Below, in pieces: positions 9,826 through 19,640 of a DNA stretch of 64,000 nt. Origin of the DNA: Mesostigma viride (taxonomy: Eukaryota; Streptophyta; Mesostigmatophyceae; Mesostigmatales; Mesostigmataceae); the NCBI GenBank assembly GCA_009746045.1, contig RPFO01000213.1, positions 11,302,593-11,366,592 on the forward strand, given 5' to 3'. Each line of letters opens with the position of its first letter. Position 1 is the stretch's first letter. The notes beneath the pieces are model-generated. The model was not told the DNA's origin, ran no database searches, and saw only the letters and a program-made list of their open reading frames with translations. The translations under genes and the position numbers were made by a program.

Positions 9826-11710
9826 GGGGACGTGGCGCGCCGAATATTTTCCGCGCCAAAAAATTCGCGGTACCGTCCGTACGGTGTATAATGTGTGCCC
9901 GGACCGCTCAACCCTCGCGGAAGTGGCCATGGCGGCATGCCTGTATGCAAAATTAATCGATATGGCACGTAAACAGCTAGAAAAAATGCTTGAATTTCGC
10001 AGAAGATTAGTTGATGACCTCATTGCGTGGCGGAAAGTTTACGGTTTGCAGTATCGCTAATTTCTCGAACGGCTACGGGCGCGGGGGTCCAGGATATAAT
10101 TTCTCTTGCGGATCATGAAATTTAATGCAGGTTTACGGCAGCTATTGTGAGGCAACGTAGGCTCTAAAGAGCGATTATGAAGCTAACTTAATGGTGTTGT
10201 CGAGTTTGTGCCGAAGCTTCCCGGTTTCTTTTACATTTCCGGCATTCAAGGTAAGAACCTACGCAGGCCTGCGCATGTCGCCTTCGACGTATTCACGGAA
10301 GGCGCACCTTCCTTGTTCGCCTGATCAATGGATGATGTCTTTTATTGTTCGAGCTTGCGTGCCAGTTTATGCATGAAACATTTCCACGCAGGCAGGTGCA
10401 TTAACGTCGGCCTTTCGCCTTTTTTTCGGGCAGTTTCCCTGCAGGAAGCGCTCCATTTCTTTCGGTTGCATCGTCAGATTCCTAGCTATTTCGTACAATT
10501 TCGTGTAGTTTGTGGCTGGCATGCTAAATGCGCCGAGGTCAAGTTGTTGGTAATGTGTTGACATTTGTTTTCCATGATCCTTTGGACGTGACCTTGCTCA
10601 GACGCTTTGTTATGTGCCGGATCTGACACGCCTGTTTTAGAACGACATCCGGCATGTGCCTAGAGGCTAACAAGCTGGCATCAGCTTCTTAGCAAATTGC
10701 CCTATTGGAAAGGAAGGTGAGAGTGGTTCTTTTGCTGGCCATACTGCATGAGTGGCATTGCATTAGATAGGTGTTTCCATTGCTTTCCTTGAGCTATAAC
10801 CATTAAGACTTCCCTGCTATGTGTGCAGCAAGGCAAGCTGGATAGGATGTGAATGCTTGGCATACAACATGTATGATTTGCTGCCAAGTTTGCAGGCTGC
10901 AGTTGCCTCTATTGCTTGGGCAGTCTTTCTAAGGTTTTTACACGTATACTTGCTGAGTTCTTGGCATAAATTTACATGGTAACCTTGGGCTGAGCTTAGT
11001 GTATGCTCTCTTGGTGGGTGCATGTCTAGCGATGGTGTTGCTATGCGCACGCTGGCAAGGCTGGCCATGCTGAGGGCAGGGGAGGGCAGATGAGGTGCCT
11101 AGCCTTTTCTTATGTTGTGTGATCGAGTTGGGCATGTTTTTTGGCTTCTTGGATGGAAAACATGATGCCTAGGTGGCCTTATACACAGAAAAACCTCATT
11201 TAGCGTACGTTCAGGTTTTAGCACGCCAAACGCAATAACTTGAGCCAGACTTGTCGGAATGACCTGGGACTTGGACCACTGCTGTCCCCCTGTTAGCCGG
11301 ATTTTCGCTACATTTTGTTGCCTAATCTGAAGTGTTTATGTCATGTTTATTCCCAATGTCCGGTAAAAAAAGGGTACTTTTGCGGGGAAATTAATAACTG
11401 TTCAAGGTTTTGTCATTTTCATGATGTAAATAGCTCAGCAAGCTACAAACTCAGGGAACTATAGACGCTACATTTTTTTTTGCCAACAAATGAGTGCATG
11501 GGCTGGGGCATACATAGCCCTAATTAGCGTCTTTTTCTATTTATAGCGCTATATTGGCGTATATGTGGGGGTAGTACCCCCAACAAGTGCATGGACAACT
11601 CACTAGAGATGTTATTTAGTGCCCCCAATCATAATTTAGCATGGTGCAACTGAAATTCAAGTGATATTAGCATGGGTCAAGTTTTAAGGTTTTTGGGGTG
11701 CCACCTCCCC
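9826..11710. mobile_element. GGGGAC-ended DNA element, copy 2
   Basis: It starts with GGGGACGTGGCGC and ends with the inverted form GTGCCACCTCCCC (two mismatches). It is flanked on both sides by TGAA from the GAAAT array (9822-9825 and 11711-11714). Length is 1,885 bp against 1,901 bp for copy 1. Its left end aligns with the reversed right end of copy 1 through the CCGAATATTTTCCGCGCC block and the shared GAAGTGGCCATGGCG (about 9919-9933). Its right end aligns with the reversed left end of copy 1, including GTCTTTTTCTATTTATAGC (11530-11548). The copies are clearly diverged, so these are separate insertions. Confidence 0.75.
9928..10060 (+). CDS. Short conserved ORF at the end of the GGGGAC element
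   Basis: From the internal ATG near 9928 this gives about 43 residues, including MARKQLEKML and RRLVDDLIAW, and stops at 10058-10060. Copy 1 has the counterpart on the minus strand near 6208 with one frameshift (KKCSIL in one frame, MLDSWRKLV in the next) and a stop at the equivalent place. It is predicted helical and basic, with no known family. It may be the start of a spliced transposase; support is limited to the two copies. Confidence 0.3.
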
Positions 11711-11844
11711 TGAAATGAAATGAAATGAAATGAAATGTCAGACATGAAATGAAATGAAATGAAATGAAATGAAATGAAATGAAATGAAATGAAATGAAAT
11801 GAAATGAAATGAAATGAAATGAAATGAAATGAAATGAAATGAAA
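11711..11844. repeat. GAAAT pentanucleotide array, segment 3
   Basis: GAAAT units with one interruption (GTCAGACAT near 11737) abut on the right the reversed 3' end of a LINE (AACATGACTCCGTTGGGAG, starting about 11844). On that minus-strand LINE the array is in the position of the 3' tail (ATTTC repeats). Confidence 0.95.
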
Positions 11845-12097
11845 ACATGACTCCGTTGGGAGATTACGCAGCACGCCGTATTCCCTTGCTGATGGGTGGG
11901 GGTGAGCAGAGCCGCGAAACCTAACTAAGCTAATTAGTCTAATAAGCCAATTTACAAAAATCCTGGCTACTCTAAATTCAGCACAAGCGCGCCCCTTCCT
12001 CCTGGGGGGTGGGGGCTTCAATGCGCAAAGGGGCTAGCTGGCGTGTGGGCCTGGACAATGGTCTGCCACCTCTTCTTGTCCCGCATAGCAGTCCACT
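11844..12097 (-). mobile_element. LINE 3' fragment with C-terminal codons
   Basis: On the minus strand the segment encodes the end of an ORF2-like protein (TAMRDKKRWQTIVQAHTP, about 12094-12040), followed by a 3' UTR ending CTCCCAACGGAGTCATGTT and the ATTTC tail. A copy with near-identical codons and the same 3' hairpin lies at 44296-44560. The tryptophan-centred motif matches the DKAKW segment at the end of LINE-A. Confidence 0.6.
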
Positions 12098-12255
12098 TGG
12101 TGCACCTAGAGCAGCTGGTGTAGTTTACATCCCGGCTACCCTTGCAGGAAGTAGCCCAGAGTGTATTAAAAGCCATATGCCCCTTCTCTGGGATATGTGC
12201 TACATATACTACCAACGGAGTTATGTTACTAATTGATTAATTAATTAATTAATTA
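12098..12255 (+). mobile_element. LINE-B 3' end fragment with AATT tail
   Basis: It ends GATATGTGCTACATATACT, CCAACGGAGTTATGTT and then an ATTAATTAATT tail (about 12232-12254). It joins the oppositely oriented LINE fragment at 12097 head to head, as twin-primed or serial LINE insertions can. Confidence 0.55.
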
Positions 12256-12705
12256 TCCATATCCATGGCTTAGGGGAATACAGCAGTAGTAGTGTAGAAT
12301 AGATAGACCGTGGCCTCGTACATATTCTGATTTCTCGTACATGTACATTGTACGCCTCCTACAGGCACTATACCAGCTGACTCAAGATTATTTAGCCATG
12401 AACATGTGTGCCCATGATGTGCCACACACCAGATGCTGCCTAGCATTATTTTTTTAGTTTAACTAACTTGTGCTGTGCCCGCGCCGGAGAGCTACTCTCT
12501 GCTGAGAAGCCATGCCCTAGCTCTTGTATAGCCATGATGATCTTCCGCCCCCCCCCCCATGACAGGCTCCCCTTCGTTGGGTTGACCTTAAGACTCGATC
12601 TGGGGGGTGCAGGTGCCCTTGGTGCATGCACGTTGAGCACTTGAGTGTCGTTTACATTCCCACCCTTGCAGGAAGTAGCTTAGAATATGCCCCTTCTCTG
12701 GGATT
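12256..12705 (+). mobile_element. LINE-B 3' UTR fragment (left arm of an inverted pair)
   Basis: From the GGGGAATACAGCAGTAGTAG block (12273) to CTTCTCTGGGAT (12705), the order matches the LINE-B 3' UTR read on the minus strand at 41400-40995. It includes the CATGTACATT block, the GCTGAGAAGCCATGCCCTAG block and the poly-C run at 12548. No coding content. Confidence 0.6.
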
Positions 12706-12716
12706 AATTAATTAGG

Positions 12717-12948
12717 AACATAACTCCGTTGGGAGTGTATGTAGCACATATCCCAGAGAAAGGGCATATGGCTTTTAATACATGCTAAGCTGCTTCCTGC
12801 AAGGGTGGGAATGTAAACAACACTTGCTCTAGGTGCCCCAAGGGCACCTGCACCCCCCAGAGTCTCAAGCAACACCCAGCTAAGGGGAGCCTGTCATGGG
12901 GGGGGAAGATCATCATAGCTATACAAGAGCTAGGGCATGGCTTCTCAG
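12717..12948 (-). mobile_element. LINE-B 3' UTR fragment (right arm of the inverted pair)
   Basis: Reverse-complement partner of about 12485-12705; the 12-bp centre is an ATTAATTAATT tail (12705-12716). Read on the minus strand it ends CACTCCCAACGGAGTTATG, the LINE-B 3' terminus. Together the arms form a palindrome of about 230 bp per arm. Confidence 0.65.
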
Positions 12949-13995
12949 CAGTTGCCAACCACTTCTGGCATGGCGGAGCGGAAACGGAGATTCAGCTGCA
13001 TGGCGGACATCATCTACGCAGACAACACCACCCTCTTTGAGGACACTGGGCAGACATGGCTTGACTGCCTGGCTATCGAGGCCCGTGCAGTGGGGCTTGA
13101 GGTCAGCAAGAAGACAGAGGCCCTGGCAACTGGGCTCACCCACCCACCGCCACCCCTCTAGATATCTCCTTGACGGCTCTCGAGTCCTGTATCGGGACCG
13201 CGTCAAGCTGCTGTCAGGGCAGCCTGCTTCCCAGCTGCGAGGCTGATGTGGACCACCGCATCTCCCTCGGGCCTGGCACGCTTTACGCCATTACCGGGCC
13301 CTGTGGCACAAGCCCCTTGGCAAGATCGAGAAACAGGACCTGTTTAAGGTTCTCGGCCTTCCTGTTCTCACGTAATAATGGGGCCGAGACGTGGACCCTC
13401 ACCGCGCCGACCTGGCCCGCAAGCTAGACGGCGCGGTCACCAACATGCTGCGATCCATTTTCAGAGTAGGATATGCTGCTCATGTCCGCAATGAGGACCT
13501 GTACGTACCTCGGCATGCCATATATCACCAGCACCATTAAGCAGCGGCGCCTGCAGCTCGTAGGGCACCTAGCTCGCACCAACCAGGTAGACACCTCACG
13601 TGGCCCCCCCGCGGGACTGCTCAGCCTGCATGGCAGGCGGCCTCCTGACGTGCACCGGGCCCCGTGATGTTAGATCGATGCCGCAAGGCCCGCACCTTCA
13701 AAGAACAGCTAGTAGAGGACATGGGGCCCGGCATAGGCCTCTCCGTGATTTGGAAGAAGATGATGGATATGCAAGGCCAAGTGGGCCCAGGTCATAGATA
13801 GAGGACAACGAGCCCCCCCCCGTGAGGAAGCGCCCGCGTGTGCAAACCCGCGGGAGGCACGCCAGACAGCTCCCCTAGGGTATAGCGTGATGTTGTTTAG
13901 ATGTTGTAGTTAGGGATGTTGTTTAGATAGATGTTGTAGGTACATGATGTAGATAGATTATACCGGTAGGACTGTTTGCACCCATCCATCCATCC
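12949..13995 (+). mobile_element. LINE-A copy 2, 5'-truncated
   Basis: Matches 225-1210 of copy 1: the IIYADNTTLF segment (RT motif C; this copy encodes ADN where copy 1 has ADD), the ETWTL region near 13386, the C-terminal tail near 13690-13760, then the TAGATG-rich 3' UTR and CATCC repeats to about 13995. Several small insertions and deletions relative to copy 1 break the frame. It lacks the terminal hairpin and tail, being joined instead to a LINE-B scrap at about 13996. Confidence 0.75.
12965..13800 (+). pseudogene. LINE-A reverse transcriptase fragment, frameshifted
   Basis: Three frames are needed: 12937-13161 (RT motif C changed to ADN, then KKTEALATGL), 13170-13427 (SPLARSRNRT, then GAETWTLTA) and 13473-13667 (GMPYITSTIKQRRLQLVGHL). 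The change of the second catalytic aspartate to asparagine would abolish polymerase activity in addition to the frameshifts. Confidence 0.75.
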
Positions 13996-14235
13996 AAAGT
14001 TTCCGAGGCCAAGGGTGGGAGAGGCGTCGTCGCCTGGGCCAGCAGGGGCTGGCTTGGTGGCGATGTCCCTCACCGCCTGGGCGGTGATGCCGGCGGTGTT
14101 CTGCATACACTCGATGGCGATGGCGGTGTCCTTGAGGCGCTGGTCGATGTCGAGAAGCTGGGCCTTGAGGGCGGCGGTGGGATATGTCCTACATATACTC
14201 CCAACGGAGTTATGAGCCTAATTAATTAATAAATC
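13996..14235. mobile_element. Mosaic of LINE-B scraps
   Basis: 13996-14180 matches antisense ORF1 (GCTGGCTTGGTGGCGATGTC; compare 42008-42025), then jumps to the LINE-B 3' terminus in the other sense (ATATACTCCCAACGGAGTTA, 14193-14212) with an AATTAATTAATAA tail. The change in orientation shows rearrangement or serial insertion. Confidence 0.5.
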
Positions 14236-14526
14236 CATCCATATCAATGCATCCATCCATATAGCTTTGGCATCTTCGCAAGCGTAATAGTTGTCACACT
14301 TACTCAATAAGTGTGGCGCGCGAATTGTGCTCCGCCACTGTGGTCTTAACGGGAAAGTTAGAACGCCCGTTACTTGATATTGTTATTCCACTCCCCGCTT
14401 CTTTTGTCGGGGCTCCTGGTCATAGTGAACGGTGGGCGGGACCAAAACCTCTATCCATGCTAATGGGCCATCATTCATTTTCCAAAGAAAGATTCCGACT
14501 AGTACCCACATGTCACTTTGATCTGT
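14236..14526. other. Non-genic flank left of the large LINE
   Basis: No recognisable gene or repeat apart from CATCC-like repeats at 14225-14262. The last 14 bases before the LINE (14527-14540) are its left target-site copy. Confidence 0.5.
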
Positions 14527-14540
14527 ACATATAAGCAACG
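14527..14540. repeat. Left target-site duplication of the large LINE
   Basis: ACATATAAGCAACG here is repeated exactly at 29524-29537, either side of the LINE that spans 14541-29523. Confidence 0.8.
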
Positions 14541-14689
14541 GCCCAGTTTGCTACCGGCTGGCACACGTTTTCAGTGAATTTTGGGCTCCAGATTTAAATG
14601 CAACGTGCGGTTTGAGGCAGGGGAAAACATGCGTGGACGATAGGAATTATAGCACCGGCGGGCTTCAAAGTGCCGGACGGCAGGCGGTA

Positions 14690-14780
14690 CCGCGACCGCA
14701 GCGCGTTGGGGGGCTGCCGCCCCCCAACCCCCCCGCGTGGGGGGCTCCGCCCCCCACACCCCCCCGCCCCCCCCCTCGGT
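14690..14780. promoter_or_regulatory. GC-rich inverted repeats in the LINE leader
   Basis: GGGGGGCTGCCGCCCCCC (about 14708-14725) and GGGGGGCTCCGCCCCCC (about 14739-14755) are two successive perfect-stem palindromes 27 bp upstream and beyond of the ATG at 14807. They would form strong RNA hairpins in the 5' leader. A regulatory role is only a guess. Confidence 0.4.
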
Positions 14781-14956
14781 GGCTGCCACGCCTGCCCTGA
14801 TTGTTCATGGACGACCCACGACCCCCTTCACCCAACGGCTCCCCCGCTCCCCGGTTGGCGCCTCGGCGGTCCTCTCGGCTTGCGGCCCTTCTTGCGGAGG
14901 TGGGCGACCCGGCTGCGGGGGGCTCGGGCGCCCCGGTCTCCCCCTCCTTGGTCTGC

Positions 14957-14961
14957 GAGGT
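14957..14961. repeat. Left target-site duplication of the LTR element
   Basis: GAGGT, repeated at 24380-24384 on the other side of the LTR retrotransposon. It corresponds to the Glu and part of the Val codon between the first two PHD cysteines. Confidence 0.95.
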
Positions 14962-15664
14962 TGTAACGACTAAAAATGTTGTGTTTGCAACAGCCTCAGT
15001 ATCAACATTAGCGTGAAAAGATCTTTATACCTGGGTTGGAGTCGCGACAGATAACTTCACGTCCAGAGAAGCAATGAAGATGGATCTTCAACAGTTAAGG
15101 GAATGAGTCCCCACCCTTGTTAGACACAACAGACAAGTTATATCCAAGTCGACTATCTGTTGAAGTTATAGTTGACTTTTGGCAAGGGTTGTTTGATTGA
15201 TGAAACAAGGAAACCCTTGAATTACACCATAGCTTTAGCTCTCACGTACGCACGCATGCACGGCCGCCCCAAACAGGATAAAAGTCATCGTGCACGCAGC
15301 ATCCGTCCAACCCTAACCCGGAAGGACCAATCAAAAGTGAGGATCACTCAAGATAAGATCTTAGCCTCCGAATCCTCCACACAACACAAAGCCAGCACAT
15401 ACGAAATCTCAATGACCTGGAACCAAATCCACCAGGTACAACGGTACTGCAGAGAATCTATGACTGACTAAACAACACCATGCAAAGTACCCTACGTGGA
15501 TCAGGCCACGACCAATGAGGGTAGAACAATAGATTCGACAGATCTCAGCAGGCCCAATATCTATCAGACGTCGAAGCCTCCTAACTTCTCAAATAATTGT
15601 CCTAAAGAACTCATAATAAGATTCAACAGTAGGAAAACTTTGGATGTAACATTTGGTTGTTACA
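14962..15664 (-). repeat. 3' LTR (703 bp)
   Basis: Starts TGTAACGAC and ends TTGTTACA on the plus strand. It has the same length and apparently the same sequence as 23677-24379. The 99- and 110-residue reading frames inside are not genes. Confidence 0.95.
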
Positions 15665-15678
15665 TATCTCCCCCTCAA
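15665..15678 (-). promoter_or_regulatory. Polypurine tract
   Basis: Minus strand TTGAGGGGGAGATA immediately precedes the 3' LTR and would prime plus-strand DNA synthesis. Confidence 0.85.
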
Positions 15679-16068
15679 GACAGGAACTCCCAGTTCCTAG
15701 AAGCCAAGAAGAATAAAACAACAACCTCCACAAAACAACACAACAATAAACAGGAAGTCCACCACCTCTTGGGACAAGCAAGTGGGTTTTTACATCCCCA
15801 AAGGGCCTCCTATCTCAGTATCATCTGATCATGTCAACCCTGAATAAGACAAATTCACCCACAGATGAAATGTCATCAAGTGACTAACACACAGGCAACC
15901 ATGCCTGGATAATACAACTGCAAAGCTACCATGAACTCAGAACTGTCATTGCTGGAAATCTGGACTGGACATCAGAACTGGTCGCCTCCATTCTGGATCC
16001 CCACCTCACTCCACAGCCCATCTCCAACCATCCTGGAACCCTTCACAGAGTGAACCAATCCCCCTTCT
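15679..16068 (-). other. Non-coding region between extra ORF and polypurine tract
   Basis: About 390 bp, A/C-rich on the plus strand, with no recognisable coding frame. Confidence 0.6.
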
Positions 16069-17325
16069 TCATATCCTTCCCCTCGTTCCAAACACTGGGA
16101 AATGCTCCACCATGGACACCAGATCTGGCCAGTTCCTGCTGACCTGAATATCCAAGCAGGTCTCAGCAGCCTTGCCCAACTCAGCTGAAAACCTACTGCA
16201 CTGGGCAGGGTAGGACAGAGTGACCACAGCCTGTCGGAGGGGATCGAAGACCCAGCCACTGGCAGTCTTATGGCGACATAGCCAGCTGCTATAGGCCCAC
16301 CACAGCTGTAGAAAGGCCTTGATAGGCCCCCACCTGGCGCCCAAGATGGGTACCAGCACCCTCAAAGGTGTGAGCCTGGCCCTCAGCTCGTTAGGGAACT
16401 TTGGTAACTGCAGCCCCACAAAGACTGTGCTGTCCTTGTGTGGAAAACAAGACATCACAGAGCAGTTGGACGACGGAGTAAGGTCAAACTCTCCCTGCTT
16501 GACAGCCTGCTCAAGTAGCTCAGTGTAGGTCTGGGAATATCCAACTGGCTTGAGCCCTGCAAAGGCGAGTCTCAGGTCACTGGGCAGAGCCTCCATCAAG
16601 TCCTGGCCCTCCACCGGCCTCATGTCAAACGAAGGCCACGGGTACACTGCAAAGACGGTGTGCATAATGTAAGCCACCATAGGTGACCCAATCTCACAGA
16701 GACTGGGGGGCAGACAGTCAAGGGCCAACTCTACCATACCCTCAGGTACTAGTTCACCCTCCTCCACCACTGTCTGATCCAATGCCTGCATGGCTGTGTA
16801 CAAGGATTTACACCACTCGCACTGTCCAGGAGCACAATTACGGTGGTCCAAGAACTGCTCCACCTGTTTTGTTGGGACAGCTGACCTGGGCAAGTGTACC
16901 ACCACCTTAGGGGGTGGAGGAGCCTCCGTAGGAGAGGGGACTGAGACCACCGGGGTGGGGATAGCCTCCTGAGCTACTGGAGCCTCAGAAACTGCAGGCA
17001 CAGCAGAACCCACAGTTGGAATGTGCCCAGCCCTCAAGTGTTCTGCCATCTGAGTAACCAGACCCTCCACATTAATCAACCTGGTTATCAAGGCCCCGTG
17101 ACGCTGCTCGTGCCGTTGCTGATCATGTACCATACGCTGGAACAGATTGAGAAAATGGGCTTCCACAAACCCAGCGTCTTCCTGGATCGAAGGGCCCGTG
17201 GCTCTGGGGCCAGCGTAGTCGTGCTGAAAGACATACGTAGCCCTCACGTCCTCTTGGGTTCGTGCAGGTGGCCTGGGTGTCCCCTCAGGATGGGAGTCGG
17301 CCATGGCTGGCAACCACAGACACAA
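16069..17325 (-). CDS. Extra ORF downstream of pol in the LTR element (unrecognised)
   Basis: One uninterrupted 418-residue frame begins 27 bp after the pol stop; the ATG at 17304 is an alternative start. It lies between pol and the polypurine tract, where envelope-like genes sit in some LTR elements. I see no signal peptide or membrane segment. It has a helical region near residues 50-95 (FLNLFQRMVHDQQRHEQRHG), a Pro/Val-rich linker, a CEWC motif, then globular sequence with many Trp and Pro. Unlike gag and pol it has no frameshift. Function unknown; it could be gag-derived or a captured gene. Confidence 0.65.
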   Translation of the reverse strand: MCLWLPAMADSHPEGTPRPPARTQEDVRATYVFQHDYAGPRATGPSIQEDAGFVEAHFLNLFQRMVHDQQRHEQRHGALITRLINVEGLVTQMAEHLRAGHIPTVGSAVPAVSEAPVAQEAIPTPVVSVPSPTEAPPPPKVVVHLPRSAVPTKQVEQFLDHRNCAPGQCEWCKSLYTAMQALDQTVVEEGELVPEGMVELALDCLPPSLCEIGSPMVAYIMHTVFAVYPWPSFDMRPVEGQDLMEALPSDLRLAFAGLKPVGYSQTYTELLEQAVKQGEFDLTPSSNCSVMSCFPHKDSTVFVGLQLPKFPNELRARLTPLRVLVPILGARWGPIKAFLQLWWAYSSWLCRHKTASGWVFDPLRQAVVTLSYPAQCSRFSAELGKAAETCLDIQVSRNWPDLVSMVEHFPVFGTRGRI

Positions 17326-17352
17326 AACACCAAAAAGAGGTGTTAGCAGTGC

Positions 17353-18428
17353 TCACTGGGAGCTATGAAGGGGAGCACACCGCTCAGAGCCCATGACATA
17401 CCACTCAGGCAAGGTGATACCATGACGCTGACAATACTCTAGTACAGCAGAGTGACTGTTGGTGAGATCAGACAACCACAGCCACGTAGCAGTCACCTCT
17501 AGCTCTCCCTTCCAGTGTACCTTAAACTGCAACTGTTTGGTACGACCTTTCCCCTTCACCCTGTGAGCCAACAACCGCTCCACTTCATAGATCTTCTCCC
17601 CCTCAGAATCCAATTCATAAGGCAAAGGGGCAGACAATCTGCCTGGTAAGGTGTTGCGCCTGTACAGCTTCAGCTGGGCTAGGTGAAAAATATTATTCCT
17701 GAGCTTCCAGTGAGAAGGCACTTGGACCTGGACCACTGTACCATAGTGGAAGGTTGCCAACACTGGGTAAGGACCCAACCAGAGTGGTTGCAGTTTCCTG
17801 CATTGCTCCTTCTCAGGCAGCACTCTGTTGGCTTCCAACAACACCAAGTCCCCAGGAGCTACAAAGGAATGACTGGCCACCGTTTGCTGCCAGGCGTTAG
17901 TCAGGTACTTGTCCTGTGTCCTCAACAGCTGGGTAGCCACAATGCTGTGAGCCTCCTGGAAGGAAGCCAACAACTGCTGGACTGAACCAAGACGTCGCTG
18001 GAAAGGGCCTTCAGCGTCTCTGTCAGGCAGTTCCAAGTCGAATGGTGTCAAGGGACACTGGCCATTGCAGATCACGAAGGGGGACATCTGGTGAGGAGCC
18101 AGAGGAGAGTTGTTGATTGCGAACTCTATGAAAGGTAGCTTCTTGTCCCAGTCCTTGTTGTCGTGGTACAATAGTGCTTTTGACACTCCCTGACAATTCT
18201 GTTCATCCTCTCCACCGCCCCAGTACTGGCACACCTGTATGCCACACCGAATGCCAGCTTAGTGTCTAGGATGTCAAAGAATGACTTCCAAAACCCTGAC
18301 AGCCAAAGGGGGTCCTGATCAGTGATGATCACTCTAGGCATGCCGTGCAGACGGTAGATCTCCTTCATAAACAAATCCACACACTGTGCAGCGGTGAGAT
18401 GAGTATTGCAAGGAATCAGATGGCACAT
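17353..18428 (-). pseudogene. Integrase catalytic core and chromodomain
   Basis: 18428-18126 holds the second aspartate (VIITDQDPLWLS) and the catalytic glutamate (GAVERMNRIVRE). After a shift near 18180 the frame 18234-17353 gives the GPY/F-type module (LWLGPYPVLATF) and a C-terminal chromodomain (EVERLLAHR, LQFKVHWKGE, TWLWLSDL, about 17590-17420). Chromodomains steer integration toward modified histones. The DDE triad is complete across the pieces. Stop at 17353. Confidence 0.9.
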
Positions 18429-19640
18429 CCTGGAAGCCTGTCCATGACCACAAGGATCCTGTCATTGCCACCATCTGACATGGGAAGACCACAGATAAAA
18501 TCCATAGTCACACTGATCCAAGGGCGCAGGGGAATGGGCATAGCCATGGGAAAGATGGGCGTGGCTTGGTTCCTGACCTTATTTCTCTGGCAGGAGTCAC
18601 AGGAATCCACATAGGCCTTAACATCCTGATAAAGGCCAGGCCACCAAAACCTCTGCTGCACCTCATGAAGTAGCTTAGCATAACCAGGATGACACGCAGT
18701 CACATCGTCATGGAAACAATGTAACACTGTGGGAATGGCCATCTCAGGCACATACACTTTTCTAGTCACCGTGTGCTCTGCATCATGAGTGTGAACATAC
18801 AGAACGCCCTCCCAGTATTCTACAGGTCTATTGCCAAAGTTGCCCCTCTGGATAGCTGCAGTAGCCATGTCCTCCGTCTTGGTGAAGGCCTTGATGACGT
18901 CCAGCAGGGAAATATTTAAAGGATTAGGCAACACCAGGTCCTTGTCAGGTCCCAGGGGCTGCATCTGCATCTCCTCTTCCTGCCCAGGGCTAGCCACCAA
19001 CTGCTTGGATGAGACAGTAGTAGCTATAGGCCCTTTTGACCTTGCCATCACCTGAGAGGCCAACACCTTGGACCGGCCTACCAACACAGGGTCCATGACC
19101 CACTTCCTGGGCCTACCTCTGCTGCGCCTAGCAGGGCCTCCCTCACCTGGCTGCACTGTGGGAGTGGGCACCACACCTTCAGGACTTCTCCTAAGACTGT
19201 CAGACAGTGACTGGACACCCTCCTGGACGCCTGTCAACTCTGGGACAGAGCCCTGGTCGATGAGCATCACGGGACCACCGTTATTCCCTACAGGTGGTGT
19301 CAACAGTTGAGAAACCTTCTGGTTGTTGGCCTGAGCTCTAGTCAAGGCTCCACACTCTACCACAGAAATCAGGGCAGCACAGATGTCCAAGTCCTCATGA
19401 AAACTTCCCATCAAATCCCTCCTCCTGGACAGGGCGTCAGGCACCACATTCTGCGTACCAGGAATGTACCTCACAGAGAAAGGTCCAAACCCCCCCAGGA
19501 ACTCCATCCATCCAGCCATCCTCTTACTCATCCGGGTCTGTTCCAACACATGTACCAAGGGCCTGTGGTCAGTCATCAGGGTAATAGACTCGTTGCCCTG
19601 CCATCCTGGCGCTGCTGGCCACAGAAAACTGAGCCCCCTT
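18416..19640 (-). pseudogene. RNase H end and integrase N-terminal half
   Basis: MTDHRPLVHVLEQ and SVRYIPGTQNVVPDALSR are the RNase H end. A linker of about 170 residues follows, with Pro/Gln-rich stretches. The integrase H2C2 zinc domain is HDDVTACHPGYAK to CDSCQRN (about 18560-18730). The first catalytic aspartate is in VTMDFICGLP near 18500. The frame ends in a stop at 18416, one base out of register with the next piece. Confidence 0.85.

Noticed and set aside
12235-12256. AT-rich ATTAATTAATT tracts as possible replication origins
   Set aside because: Each lies at a LINE 3' end next to the terminal hairpin, so they are retrotransposon tails.
15172-15828. 99- and 110-residue frames, the first occurring identically at 23887-24186
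   Set aside because: They lie wholly or mostly in the two LTRs; identity reflects LTR identity, not a gene pair.
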